A stretch of DNA of 64,000 bases from Struthio camelus (GCF_040807025.1 NC_090982.1:89653463-89717462); one strand, 5' to 3'. Positions 1-11,040 are shown, counted from the stretch's first letter. The notes: generated by a model from the sequence alone, not told the origin. Made by a program: numbers and translations.

Positions 1-1684
1 TAATCAAGACGCTCCACAAATTAAGCAGTGGAAAATGCGCAAGCAGGGTCGTGGTCAGACTTCGGGGCTTCCATGCAGACCTCAATATTCAGCAAACTCT
101 TGACCTCCCAAATGATTCCAGCCTTCTTCTTTTCAGTAGTTTTGTTAAGGAATCGCTGTTAATGGTATTCCACAGAGATGGAAACAAGTGCTTTTCACTG
201 TGCAGAAAGCTTTATGCTCATATTTGCTTCAATTCCCACAAGAAATCACTAATTAGTTAACTGAGTGACCTAAGTATGAGAAAAAGGCAAGATACCTGCT
301 TCTTGGCCAGTAGTTCAGGGAAGTCATCGCAGTTAATTTTTTTTTTTTTTTAGGAAACACAATTTGCTAATTATTATTTCCAGAGCAAGACTAAAGCTAA
401 GACATAATGCCTAGTCATTAATTAATAAAAGGCATCAGTCCTTCTATAGCCTACTTAGTATAGGACACTAGATTTGCAAAAAGATGCATGAATTAGATAG
501 CCAAATCCACAGGTACCTGAATAAATGAGCTGCTGAGAGCTTAGCATGTTTGAAAAATCAAACAACAATCTAAATTTGGATTCAGGCAGCTGAGGCCCAA
601 CGGTAGTGATCCGTATATTGGTAATTTTACCCTTCATAAACATCCACTGGAAATTGCTGGGAAAATATCACCATGCAAGAAGTCTTTTTGATCCTCACGG
701 GGCAAGCAGAGTTGCATGGCAGCTCAGGCCCCGTCTCGGCCTTACCTCCCCTTTTGGCGCCTTAGGCGAGTCTAGGGCTGCAAAGTGACAACATTCAGTC
801 AGTTCTTCACAGATTTTGCAGAACAGTTTAAACGCTGAACAGCCTTACTTTCCTCCGTCACTCCTTAACACCCTCTTCTGTGGCTCCGGCTGAGCGTGCT
901 TGAGCTGAATTCTGTTAAAATGAACAATTGACCCCTTTACGTTTATTGCAAGCAGGGACGAGCTAAAATGATTTTAAAACATCTGAACCTCTTTGAACAG
1001 TAGAAGCTGCAGAATTTAGACTCTTTTAAAGCAAATGACCTGGAAGTGAACCATGAAAAACATGGACGCATCCCAGGCTTTGAACTTTGGCCTCTTGAAC
1101 GCAGCCTCCGGGGAAGCTGCTCATGTGATCCTGAGCGCTGCCCAACTCGAACTGCCCAATTTTCTCATTGCTACCTTTCTTCTCTCTCCGTGATAAGTCC
1201 TTTTCACTTGTCAGATGTCTGTCCCCCATACTCAGAGCCTCACCTCTGCTTCGCTCCTCTTCTCCCACTGTTTTCCTCTCCTCCCTCCTTGCTCTTGCTT
1301 TCTTTCTCCGTTATGTTCACCTGGCAACAAGCCTTTCCCCAGAAGCTGGGCATGCTTTCAGATACTTCAGATTTCTTCTCTGATGCAATACAGCCGCCTC
1401 AACGCGTAGGACGACGTAAGGAAGGATCCCCAAAGCGTCAGCTGAATTAGTTGGAACAGCCCCTTTAAATGTCAATGCTTTTCTCCCTTTTCATTCAAGG
1501 AAACAAGACCTCAAACGGCACTAAATGCTAAAACGCAGAGGATTTTGTGTGCATTACACGAGCGCTCACTGAATCAGGAACTAGGCCTTTAAATGCAAAT
1601 TCCCTCAGATTTGCTCAGGAATTCCCTTCTGTGGGGAGGGAAAAAAAAAATCTGTGATATAGAAGGGACCTTGCTGAAGGTGAC
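1..1684. other. Non-coding sequence, nothing recognised
   Basis: No open frame here resembles a known protein and none is bounded by convincing splice signals. A run of about 15 T at 337-351 and a pyrimidine-rich stretch near 1,140-1,320 are the only compositional features. I see no mobile element, RNA gene or tandem repeat. Confidence 0.6.
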
Positions 1685-2270
1685 GCCGATGCCGCCCATT
1701 TTCTAGGGCTTCTTGGCAGCAGTTTCTCTTAGCCTGCAGAGGGGTGGCGCAGCGGACGTCCTCCTGCCTTGGCTTCCTCAGCACGCCGGGACGTTTTTGG
1801 GCAGATCAGACCCTTCTAAGGAGGCTCTCTCTCTCTCTTACGTCCTGCCGGCTCTCCTCTCCTCCCTGGGCCAGCTCTCAGCGCGGCCGGCCCTGCCCTA
1901 ACAAGCCGCGTTGCCGGCGTACCTTGCCCGGCCGCCTGCTCGCTGCCAGGGACATCAGCACCCCCGGCCGCCCGGCTGCATGGCCTGCCTGAACGCCCCA
2001 GCTGGGAGCTGGGAGCTGAGCCACGAGGGCAGGGGGCCAGCTTAGGGCCGTCCTATCGCTGCAGAGAAAGGTCAAGGTAGCACGTGCCAGCGCACCTACA
2101 GGAGCGCCACGCTCGCTCAGCCGGACGGACGTGCCGGCGTGGACAGCAGGCTGTGAGCAGATACGCACCGGCTCCTCTTCTTGCGGCGCTGTCGTCACCC
2201 TGTCTGACATCGCCGGCATAGCTGTGCACCCTCCTCACACCTCACCCCCTGCAGGAGTTCCCCTCCACTG
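1685..2270. other. GC-rich segment, possible small CpG island
   Basis: Base composition changes sharply from AT-rich flanks to GC-rich, with many CpG pairs between about 1,860 and 2,220. No TATA box, clear initiator, or ATG followed by a good splice donor could be picked out, so promoter activity is only a possibility. Overlapping short frames on both strands are what GC-rich DNA gives by chance. Confidence 0.35.
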
Positions 2271-5200
2271 CCCAGTCCCACCACCCCAATGAAATGTCTG
2301 CAGCCCCACGAGACAGAACAGGGCTGGCGCTGGTCCCCTGCCTCAGGCCTTTTATTTCTGCAGCAATAGAGCTTGGTCCTACAGCGTCTGTATGGCAGCT
2401 AAATATGGAGAAATAGCCCTGCCTAGGTCAAGCTTTTGAGGCCTCTCACAGGAAAAATGACCCAAGACCTGGTATGAGACAGGCACTTCAAATGCCAAAG
2501 TTCACTGCTTCGCATCAGCAGAGACTCTGCTGCAATCCTAGACAAGTCATGGTGAGGACATGTCCATGCTACAGTTTTGGGCAGCATGAAACACAGTTTC
2601 AGCCAGTGCTAAATTAGTAGGTTAATGGGGGCAGGAGATGTGAGTAAGCACCCAGCCTGCTTCCCCACAATGCCATCCTGGAGCGTCGGGCTGGGTCACA
2701 AAGCTCCATCACCTCTGGAGCCTCCTGCGCCTGCAGTGCTGAACAAAACTGGCACGGTGAGGTTCCGGGTTGGTTTGCTTTTCCCTAAGCAGGCAGTTCT
2801 ACCGCAGCTCTAAAATGTATGTGTCCACCAGCAAATCACTGCAGGCATATCGCAGTTACCCTCTGAACACACAGATGCGCACAGCCCGTTAATGCATTTG
2901 TATTCTGCTGCCCACTGAGCCGCTCTGCAGATGCAGCTCAGATTCCCACTCCCTTCCTCCTGTCTCAACACAGTTTATGAGGTTCAGCCTCACTCTTCAA
3001 GAGGACAGCAGGCAGCAGCTGCCAGGCACATGGGATACCCTCTGCCGCTAAAGCATTTTGAAAGGAGATTGCTTCCAGTTCACTGTTCATTTTGTTTGTG
3101 CTCCATCTTACTCACACCTTGCTCCAGTGTTATTTTCATATATTAAATGATAGATATATTTTCATGCATCTCTTAAGGGGGCGAGAGCAGCACAAGGGCT
3201 GGAGCAGGTTAGACAGCAAAATCTTGTATTTTTTGCAGGGAAAGTTCTTTCCGCAATCGGAAAGCACAGTTCTACCATCCTAGCTACAAAGGCGGAATCT
3301 TTCACTTGTTTTCTATGCTGAAAATATACCTGTTGCATTCACATGTTAGAAAAAAATCCCTGCCTCCAGGATCAGTTTCCGTAAAAAGTAGAGTATAGTA
3401 AGCATTTAGGCTACACAATTGCTGATGTTGCTTCTGGACGACAACAAGAAATTCTCCAGTTTTTCAAAGAAACGTTCTTGTTTTTCTGGTTGTGCCTGTA
3501 GGTGTGTCAAGAAGAGAATTCACTCACTGAAAAAAATCATTCACACTGCAGTCCTGATAACTTGTGAGATATATGCTCATTAACTTGACTGCCTATTACA
3601 ACAAGAACAGTTCTGAAAGGAATAGAAAATTGTCTGCAGCTTAAATCTTAAAACTTTGAAATTAACAATCCCAATTCAAGAACAGGGAATTCAGTAAAGA
3701 TACCTTATCTTTCTTGCTGTGCTCTTTTCCGGGCATTTGTAAGTGGGGCTAATTATTGTCTTTTCCAGTATAAAGAGGTGCTGTGTTTCTTCAGTTATCA
3801 CATTCTTCTGTGTTTGTTTTATACTCAAGTCATTCTACAAACAGTAAGTAATTCATATCCCAGGAACTCCGTTAAACACTTACTAGCCAGGGGAAGAGCT
3901 TCAGAGCTCATGCTTCTGTTGTAATGCTTTTGGCATCAAAGAAGGGATTACAGTTTATACCAGCTGAAAGTCCGGCCATCAACTTCAGGCATGTGGGGAC
4001 CGGCCAGTTTGGCTTGGCAGCTCGATAGGTGCACAGGCGATACCTGTAAAACAGTGCCAGGAAAGAGGGAAGGAAGTTTGAGCCCGTCCCTGTCCAGAAA
4101 GTGAAAATGGCACCTTGAGAAGTTCAGTCTAGAAGGTCAGACTTCATTTTTTTTGACAAGATGGTGTGCTCATCGAATTAAGCTTTGCTGAGACCAGCTC
4201 TCTGAAACAGGAGGAGGAAACGTGCAGAATCTGGGGGGAAACACACACTCATACACACAGAAGAGTATCCCAGGGAATCAGATCCCCGAGCTGCCAGGGG
4301 TATTCCTCATTCCTCATTAGTTTCCAACTGTCACAAATAAAGGATGACTCCGACAGCACTGCCTGATGCTGTAGTTAACCTCCAAGAAAGGCAGGTAGCG
4401 CTAAGGGAGCGCTCCACCAGCCTGCGTGAATGGGAAGTACTGCCTCCGTGGCCATAGATGACAGATACAGAAAGGAGCTGGATCCTGAAAACCAAGCGCT
4501 TTTTGCCTTGCGTACTTTATTGCCACTACACTGTTTCTTTTGCTCTTCGTCTATTTAGGTTTGAGGCAGTCCACATTCATATGCCTTCCTTTGAAGCCAG
4601 TCAGTCCAGCTCTCTGCGTTATCGTGACCATCAGTCCTGTAGCTCTGCCAATTGCTCACTGTGCCTGTGATGTCTCAGGACGCAGCAAGCACCCTGCACA
4701 CAGCTTGTGGGCCTAGCTCCCCAGCAGTCTCTGTCTTGGGCAACCTACACAGAAGAGGAGTTTGAAGGGGCAGGAGTAAAAACTTGCTCAGTCTTCCCTA
4801 GGAATGATTCCTTCCAAACCTGTAGTATTTCCTGAGGCTCCTGTGGTACCTTTGAGGTATTTCCATTGGCAACTGGGAGCTGTCACCCCCTGTGCCTTTT
4901 CCTTTCACATGAACTTTGAAAACAAGCTTTACTTCCATTTGTGAGAGCGTAATTATTTAACATTAGTCTAAGTGAATTTGTGCTGAACTAACATTTCCTG
5001 AGGGATCAGCATGAGGAGAGCCAGTTTCAGACTCCAAGGGACAGAGGGGCAGGAAGAAGGACAGAGGGGAAAGGCAGGGAGGATGCGCTCACCTCTCTCT
5101 CCTCTGCTGCTTGCTTTCCCTGTGAACGGTAATGATGGCAGCAGCGGTAGGCAAGCAGCTTTGACGGTCATCTTCCCACACACGACTGCCCTACTGCACT

Positions 5201-6240
5201 GGGGATATGCTGTCATCTGCTGCCTCTCATGCAGAGACGGCTAGCAGACTCCCTCCCAGGTCAGAGAAAAGAGCCTCTCCACTGATAGCAGGAGTCGCTG
5301 GCCCAGGTGAGGTGGTCTGAGACTGAGCTTAGGAACAAGTCCCAGCAAGAACTGAAAGATGCTTCTGTTCTGACAGGTGCAACACTAAACACAGATATGA
5401 TTTTGCCTTTGCTATGTGGCATCTACTCCCTGCGCTTTGCAACCACTAAGCTACTCATGTCTTCTGCAGGGAGGGATGGCTCTCAGGCCCAAACCTCCCA
5501 ACAAGGTAGGAGGTGATTTAAAGCACCTTCAGTCCTCCCATTAGCAGCAGCCGATGAGATATGCCACCTCATGGGCTCAGCTGAGTGCTTCCTCCCTTTC
5601 CTGCCTTGCCAGGTGCAGTAGGGCTGCATTCATCCTCTGTGCATGCCCCCAAGCTCCAGCTGACGAAACAGCAGCCAGAGCAGGGAAGCCACCACCCAGC
5701 AGGACAGGGAACACGGGGAGCTGGGGAAGAGTCCCAGAGGTCCTCTTGCCTCTTTGTGCCTCAAGCACAGCATCGCTTTCCCTTTCAAAAAATGATGGTC
5801 ATTCCTGTTTAAACTGGTTCCTAACTGACCATGCTCATTACAAAGTGGGGAGGGGGGCTGGGAAGCACCTTCCCCAACAGCAGCAGGACAAGAAGCAAAA
5901 GGGGAGCAAATGGGAAGACGCTAGAACGTGTTTAACATCTCGGCCATGGGAAACGTACAGTGGTGCGCTAGCACCACAGCATGCGATTTTACACCCCATG
6001 TCACATTGGCTTGTGGAAAACCAGAAGGTATTAATCCCACGGGAAACAAAGGAAACCCGAGGGACAACCTCCCGCAAGCATCCTGTGAGAACAGAGCAAG
6101 TTAGCAGGCAGCAGTGACGAGAGCGCAGATCTCTGCAGGCGCGATCATACCTGTCTTGAAAAGCACAGTAATACGTTAAGTGTATACATCATTAAAAAAC
6201 TGATAATTGCTCAGTTAGCACTAAAGGGAATCTAGCTTTT
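2271..6240. other. Non-coding sequence, nothing recognised
   Basis: Nearly 4 kb without a recognisable gene. Short open frames, the longest about 187 codons at 5,554-6,117, are low in stops but have no family resemblance. No tandem repeat or identifiable mobile element was seen. Confidence 0.55.
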
Positions 6241-6267
6241 GCAGATTTGCAGAAGATGCAAATCTGC
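6241..6267. promoter_or_regulatory. Perfect inverted repeat with an octamer motif
   Basis: GCAGATTTGC at 6,241-6,250 is the exact reverse complement of GCAAATCTGC at 6,258-6,267, with a 7-base loop. The right arm and loop contain ATGCAAAT (6,256-6,263), the POU/Oct octamer. This could be a regulatory site or a small DNA/RNA hairpin. A 10-bp perfect stem can also arise by chance in several kilobases. Confidence 0.3.
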
Positions 6268-6738
6268 ATCTTTTGGGACTGTTTAAAACAAAGATGTCTG
6301 CTTCGGTGTTTATTTTATAGGCGCATGGCTCTAGGAACACATTTTGAGGAATTAATTGTATCTTTGTCCATTAGGAAGTCTCTGCCAGCCAGCCAGCAAG
6401 AAATCCCTCGTTTTCATGACAACCAAGAGAAAAGCAAGTGCCTATGCATAAGAGTGAAAGGAATCCTGTTTCGAATGTGAATAGAGGAACAAATTACCAG
6501 GAATAAACACATACCAAGTAACTGGCTGTTTGCAAACTAACTGTTTTTTTCTAACTGTGGTTACATATAGGCAAAGAAGGAAAAAGAATAAAAGTAGGGA
6601 AAGGGGGGCCTTGATTGGTAATTTCTCTTCAACATAAATAAATACTCGGAATTGTCTTAATAAAAGATGCCTTGTCTTCCCGAGCTGATCATTGTATGTT
6701 TTATAGTTAAAACTCCTTCATCGTCTCCCTTTTTCCAG

Positions 6739-6858
6739 TGTGAAACTGTTCAGCAGAGGAGCGGTGAAGGAATTAGAGCATCACCTGGTGGCACTGAGCC
6801 CCTGACATTGCTGACACATTTGTCACTATTCGCCATCATTTTCCCCGGAGCCCCAAAG
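6739..6858 (+). other. Exon-like interval with both splice signals
   Basis: A strong acceptor (pyrimidine run ending TTTTTCCAG at 6,738) and a donor (CAAAG then GTAAAA at 6,859) bound 120 nt, exactly 40 codons open from phase 0 to phase 0. The translation begins CETVQQRSGEG and matches no family I know. Neighbouring exons were not found. Such acceptor/donor pairs occur by chance, so this is an exon candidate only. Confidence 0.2.
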
Positions 6859-7169
6859 GTAAAACGTGCTTGTAAAAAAAATGCAAATTACAGCTACTAA
6901 ATGATCGTTCTGTGCCTCCAGGTCTGTGTGCACCATATACAATAAAGAAATTCAGATAGGGCAGAAGACTGTATTTAGCACAGGCGTTTGCAGCGTCCTT
7001 TCAAAAACCTTGCAGAATTAGTTGTGCCAACAGACCACGCGCTCTCTGTCCTTCAGGGCTCAGCGTACTCTCAGGAGCAGGAAACTTCAGAACTGGTCTA
7101 GAAAGGCCCCAGGCAGTATCAGCCCGTCTGTAAAGCAGGTGTAAGATACAGAGTCCCTAACGTTACTCA
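6859..7169. other. Non-coding spacer
   Basis: Mixed-composition sequence between the exon-like interval and the CpG island. Nothing recognised. Confidence 0.5.
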
Positions 7170-7505
7170 AGCCCGTGCTATGAAATACATATGGGCCTTG
7201 AGCCGGCGCTGCCGTGGCGCCGGCCGAGGCCGCGAGCCGCTGCAGCCCGCGCGGCGGCCGGTCCAGCGGGCAGGGCCTGGGGCGGCGAGGGAGCTGGCTC
7301 CGGTGGCCGGCCGTCGCCCAGGTCACTTCCCGGGCCCCTCTTGGGTGCCCTTGGACAAGCCGGGGAGAGCGGGGCAGGCGGCGCGGGCAGGCGGCGCTCA
7401 CCCAGCCGGCTGCAGGCAGCCGCCTCGGCCTGCCGGGAGCCCAAGCCCTTCTCCTGCCGAGGGACGAGGGCCTGCGCTGCAGGTCGCAGCAGCTGAGTGG
7501 GACAC
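7170..7505. promoter_or_regulatory. CpG island
   Basis: A GC-rich block with dense CpGs starts abruptly after AT-balanced sequence and ends near 7,505. Long frames are open on both strands, which argues against coding and for composition alone. It borders the tandem-repeat cluster, so it may be a promoter or simply part of a GC-rich repeat neighbourhood. No transcription start can be fixed from sequence. Confidence 0.45.
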
Positions 7506-7659
7506 AGGAGCCCGGCATAAGTCTCTCTAGAGACTTAAAAGCAAAGAAATGCAATTACTTTCAACTAGAAACATTTCCAGCCTAGTCTTAGCTACCAGTC
7601 TAACGCACGAGGCTGTGATTGCACAGCATGTGGTCGGCAGGGGTGAAGCGGGAGCGCGG

Positions 7660-7815
7660 CAGGGCCACCTGGGCCACATGCCCAGCCACCACACATGGCA
7701 GGGCCACCGGGGCCACATGCCCAGCCACCCCACGCAGCAGGGCCACCTGGGCCACCTGCCTGACCACCACACATGGCAGGGCCATCAGGGCCACCTGCCT
7801 GGCCACCCCGCGCGG
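7660..7815 (+). repeat. 39-bp minisatellite, class 1 (4 copies)
   Basis: Four head-to-tail units of 39 bp begin CAGGGCCACC and end in CACACATGG, CCCACGCAG or CCCGCGCGG. The even units differ from the odd ones at their 3' ends, suggesting an older 78-bp dimer. The last unit grades directly into the class 2 repeat, which has almost the same period. Confidence 0.85.
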
Positions 7816-8340
7816 CAGCAGTCCTCCAGAGCACCCCGGCCCACCCCGCGCGGCAGCAGTCCTCCAGAGCACCCCGCCCCACCCCGCGCGGCAGCAGTCC
7901 TCCAGAGCACCCCCGGCCCACCCCGCGCGGCAGCAGTCCTCCAGAGCACCCCGCCCCACCCCGCGCGGCAGCAGTCCTCCAGAGCACCCCCGGCCCACCC
8001 CGCGCGGCAGCAGTCCTCCAGAGCACCCCCGGCCCACCCCGTGTGGCAGCAGTCCTCCAGAGCACCCCCAGCCCACCCCGCGCGGCAGCAGTCCTCCAGA
8101 GTACCCCCAGCCCACCCCGCGCGGCAGCAGTCCTCCAGAGCACCCCCGGCCCACCCCGTGTGGCAGCAGTCCTCCAGAGCACCCCCAGCCCACCCCGCGC
8201 GGCAGCAGTCCTCCAGAGTACCCCCAGCCCACCCCGTGTGGCAGCAGTCCTCCAGAGCACCCCCAGCCCACCCCGCGCGGCAGCAGTCCTCCAGAGCACC
8301 CTGGCCCACCCCGCGCAGCAGCAGTCCTCCAGAGCACCCC
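7803..8340 (+). repeat. 39-bp minisatellite, class 2 (14 copies)
   Basis: Fourteen copies of a 37-39 bp unit contain the constant core CAGCAGTCCTCCAGAGCACC, followed by a variable CCC(C)GGCC or CCAGCC junction and CACCCCGCGCGG or CACCCCGTGTGG. The first two spacings are 37-39 bp, the rest 39. Because 39 is a multiple of three and the unit lacks stops, several frames remain open on both strands; I read this as a repeat by-product, not a gene. CGCG-to-TGTG variants look like CpG decay. Confidence 0.95.
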
Positions 8341-8789
8341 AGGCCTCGCTCCCCGGATCTCCCGCCCCCCTCAGTGCCGCCCGCACGTGAACGGTGCGGT
8401 GTGCGGTGAGGCAAACCCACCCTCCGGGCCGTTGGCCTGTTTCTGCGGGAGGTGCCCACCTCGCCCCCACCGCCGCCAGCGGCACCGACCACCCGCGCTG
8501 GGCTGCAGCTGCTCGGAGCCGCGTCTTGCCGCGCCACTCCGCAGCCCGGCTGGCGGCGCTGACCTGAGCCCGGGCCAGCAGCAGCCGGTGCCCAGCAGGT
8601 GCCGGCTGCCGCCCTGGCCGTGGCGGGGCTGACCCCTGCGGCGGGGCCGACCCCGGCAGCGGGGCTCGCACGGCGGCAGGCCGGGGTGCCGCGCTGGCAG
8701 CCCACAGGTGGCCTTGCCCTGTCAGCTGGCGCGCGGGGCCGGCCTGCGCAGCACGGGGCCGGGCCACCGCGGGGCGCCGTGTGGCACGG
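8341..8789. other. GC-rich single-copy spacer
   Basis: Very GC-rich sequence with many CpGs between two tandem repeats. It contains short GCCGGG and GGCGGGGC runs but no clear tandem unit. It could belong to the same CpG island as 7,170-7,505, interrupted by the minisatellite. Confidence 0.4.
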
Positions 8790-10060
8790 CACGGTGTAGT
8801 GTAATGTAGCCACACCGCACAGCACAGCATGGCACAGTGTGGTGCGGTGTGCTGCTGCGTGGTGTGACACAATGTGGTGTGGCATGGTGTGGTGTAGTGT
8901 AGTGTGGCACAGTGTGGGGCGGTGCAGTGTCGCATGGCACGGTGTGGTGCGGTGCGGTGTGGCGTGGCGCAGTGTGGTGTGGCATGGCGCGGTGCGGTGT
9001 GGCGCGGTGCGGTGTGGCGTGGTGTGGTGTGGCACGGTGTGGTGCGGTGCGGTGTGGTGCGGTGTGGCATGGCGTAGTGTGGCGTAGCGCGGTGTAGTGC
9101 AGTGTGGTGCAGTGTGGTGCAGTGTGGTGCGGTGCGGTGTGGTGCGGTGTGGCATGGCGTAGTGTGGCGTAGCGCGGTGTAGTGCAGTGTGGTGCAGTGT
9201 GGTGCAGTGTGGTGCGGTGCGGTGTGGTGCGGTGTGGCATGGCGTAGTGTGGCGTGGCGCGGTGTAGTGCAGTGTGGTGTCGTGTGGTGCAGTGTGGTGC
9301 GGTGCGGTGTGGTGTGGTGCGGTGTGGCGTGGCGCGGTGTGGTGTGGCATGGCGTGGTGTGGTGCAGTGTGGTGCGGTGTAGTGCAGTGTGGTGTCATGT
9401 GGCGCAGTGTGGTGCGGTGCGGTGTGGTGTGGTGTGGCGTGGCGCGGTGTGGTGTGGCGTGGCGCGGTGTGGTGTGGCATGGCGTGGTGTGGTGTGGCGT
9501 GGCGTGGTGTAGTGCAGTGTGGTGCGGTGTAGTGCAGTGTGGTGTCGTGTGGCGCAGTGTGGTGCGGTGTGGTGTGGCATGGCGTGGTGTGGTGTGGCGT
9601 GGCGTGGCGTGGCGTGGCGTGGCGTGGTGTGGTGTGGTGTGGTGTGGTGCGGTGTAGTGCAGTGTGGTGTCATGTGGCGCAGTGTGGTGCGGTGCGGTGC
9701 GGTGTGGTGTGGTGTGGTGCGGTGTGGTGTGGTGTGGTGCGGTGTGGCGTGGTGTGGTGTGGCGTGGCGTGGCGTGGCGTGGCGTGGCGTGGCGTGGCGT
9801 GGTGCGGTGCGGTGCGGCGTGGCGTGGCGTGGCGTGGCGTGGTGTGGTGCGGTGTGGTGCGGTGTAGTGCAGTGTGGTGTCATGTGGCGCAGTGTGGTGC
9901 GGTGCGGTGTGGTGTGGTGTGGTGCGGTGTGGCGTGGTGCGGTGCGGTGCGGCGTGGCGTGGCGTGGCGTGGTGCGGTGTGGTGCGGCGTGGTGCAGTGT
10001 GGTGCGGTGTAGTGCAGTGTGGTGCGGTGTGGTGCGGCACAGCATGGCGTGGCACGGCGC
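8790..10060 (+). repeat. GTGYG pentanucleotide array
   Basis: About 1.27 kb is built from 5-bp words of the type GTGTG, GTGCG, GCGTG and GTGCA/GTGTA, with the G-rich strand as the plus strand. A higher-order unit of 85 bp (17 pentamers) is visible between about 9,040 and 9,240: the word GGCATGGCGTAGTG recurs at 9,066, 9,151 and 9,236. The rest is a mosaic of shorter local duplications. Extended GC/AT skew with stop-free frames on both strands gives long spurious ORFs rich in His/Thr/Pro (minus) or Cys/Gly/Val/Trp (plus). Confidence 0.95.
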
Positions 10061-10214
10061 GGGGGTTCATAGGTGACGGCGGCAGTGGGCTCCCACGCGA
10101 CCGAGGGCGCCTGGCGTTTGTCTGTTCCTGACTCTGCCCCGGCTCACAAAACGCTGCTCCTCAGAGCCCTGCACCTCAGCGCAAACATTGCTTCGGGGGC
10201 GGCTGTGCTACCGC
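10061..10214. other. Spacer between tandem repeats
   Basis: GC-rich unique sequence between the pentamer and dinucleotide arrays. Nothing recognised. Confidence 0.5.
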
Positions 10215-10430
10215 GTGTGTGTGTGCCTGTGTGGGGGGGTGTGTGTGTCTGTGCGCATGTGTGTGTCTGTGCGTGTGTGTGTGTGTGTGTGCACGCGTGT
10301 GTGCGTGCGTGTGTACGTGTGCGCACGTGTGTGTATGTGTGTGTGCGCGTGCGTGTGTGGGTGTCTGCGTGTGCGCGCGTGTGTACGTGTGGGTGTACGT
10401 GTGGGTGTGTGGGTGTGCACACGCATAGGG
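10215..10430 (+). repeat. GT/GC dinucleotide microsatellite
   Basis: About 215 bp of alternating purine-pyrimidine DNA, mainly GTGTGT interspersed with GCGT, GTACGT and GCGCGT. Long alternating GT/GC tracts are known to favour left-handed Z-DNA under negative supercoiling. Confidence 0.9.
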
Positions 10431-10626
10431 CGGTGGGGTTTTTCTTTGCTAAACCCTCATTAACTCCACTCATGCTGTCTCACTCTGTTTGCCAGCGCTT
10501 AAGCAGCGCTTTGTGAAGAACGCGACCAATTAGCACCTCATCAGCTCCAATTAGAGGAGACAAAAGCCGTGTAAAGATAACCGCCGGAGCGGGCTGGCGC
10601 AGCAGCGGGTGGTCGCGGAAGGCGCC

Positions 10627-10782
10627 GGGGCCGGGGCCGGGGCCGGGGCCGGGGCCGGGGCCGGGGCCGGGGCCGGGGCCGGGGCCGGGGCCGGGGCCGG
10701 GGCCGGGGCCGGGGCCCGGGGCCCGGCCGGGGCCGGGGCCGGGGCCGGGGCCGGGGCCCGGGGCCCGGGGCCCGGGGCCGCC
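10627..10782 (+). repeat. GGGGCC hexanucleotide array
   Basis: Fifteen uninterrupted GGGGCC units run from 10,627 to 10,716. They are followed by interrupted units with an extra C (GGGGCCC) to about 10,782, some 23 units in all. This is the same motif as the human C9orf72 repeat. The G-rich strand can form G-quadruplexes and R-loops (established for the motif). Homology to C9orf72 itself is not implied; the flanks show no such evidence. Confidence 0.95.
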
Positions 10783-10815
10783 CGGAGGCCGGAGCCGGGC
10801 AGCCCGTTCGGCACT

Positions 10816-10831
10816 CCCCCCCCCCCCCCCC
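10816..10831 (+). repeat. Poly-C tract (16 C)
   Basis: A run of 16 cytosines directly follows the hexanucleotide array and adds another G4/i-motif-prone segment. Confidence 0.85.
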
Positions 10832-11040
10832 GGCCCCCGCCGCCCCCCGGCCGCCGCTGCGGCGGGTTTCGCTGGGAAGCCGGGCCCCCCGCGAGTCTCA
10901 GGGTCTCATTCAGGGCTCCCTGTTTACAGCTCAGCGAACAGAAGGACCTAAACAATCCTATATTGTACGCCTGGTGCTTCCTTAAACTTAGGCCTCCACA
11001 ATAGCGTGTTTTCAGAGGCTGGGCAGAATAAGTTAAAGGC

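Larger units (their letters stand above)
10560..10905. promoter_or_regulatory. CpG island enclosing the GGGGCC array
   Basis: Extreme GC content with CpG in every hexamer plus flanking GC-rich sequence, ending near 10,905 where AT-rich DNA resumes. Such islands commonly mark promoters, but I see no confident first exon. The island lies about 140 bp upstream of the AT-rich candidate conserved element. Confidence 0.45.

Noticed and set aside
7549-8409. 286-codon Pro/Ser/Arg-rich repeat protein starting with ATG
   Set aside because: The 39-bp unit is a multiple of three without stops, so several overlapping frames stay open on both strands. The first spacings shift the frame and there is no flanking gene structure.
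7785-10070. 761-codon minus-strand frame rich in His, Thr and Pro
   Set aside because: It is a direct translation of the GTGYG pentamer array and the 39-bp repeat; similar frames appear in other phases.
10551-11004. Gly-Ala and Pro-Ala dipeptide frames across the GGGGCC array
   Set aside because: These are automatic translations of the hexanucleotide. Repeat-associated translation is known for human C9orf72, but nothing here shows it.
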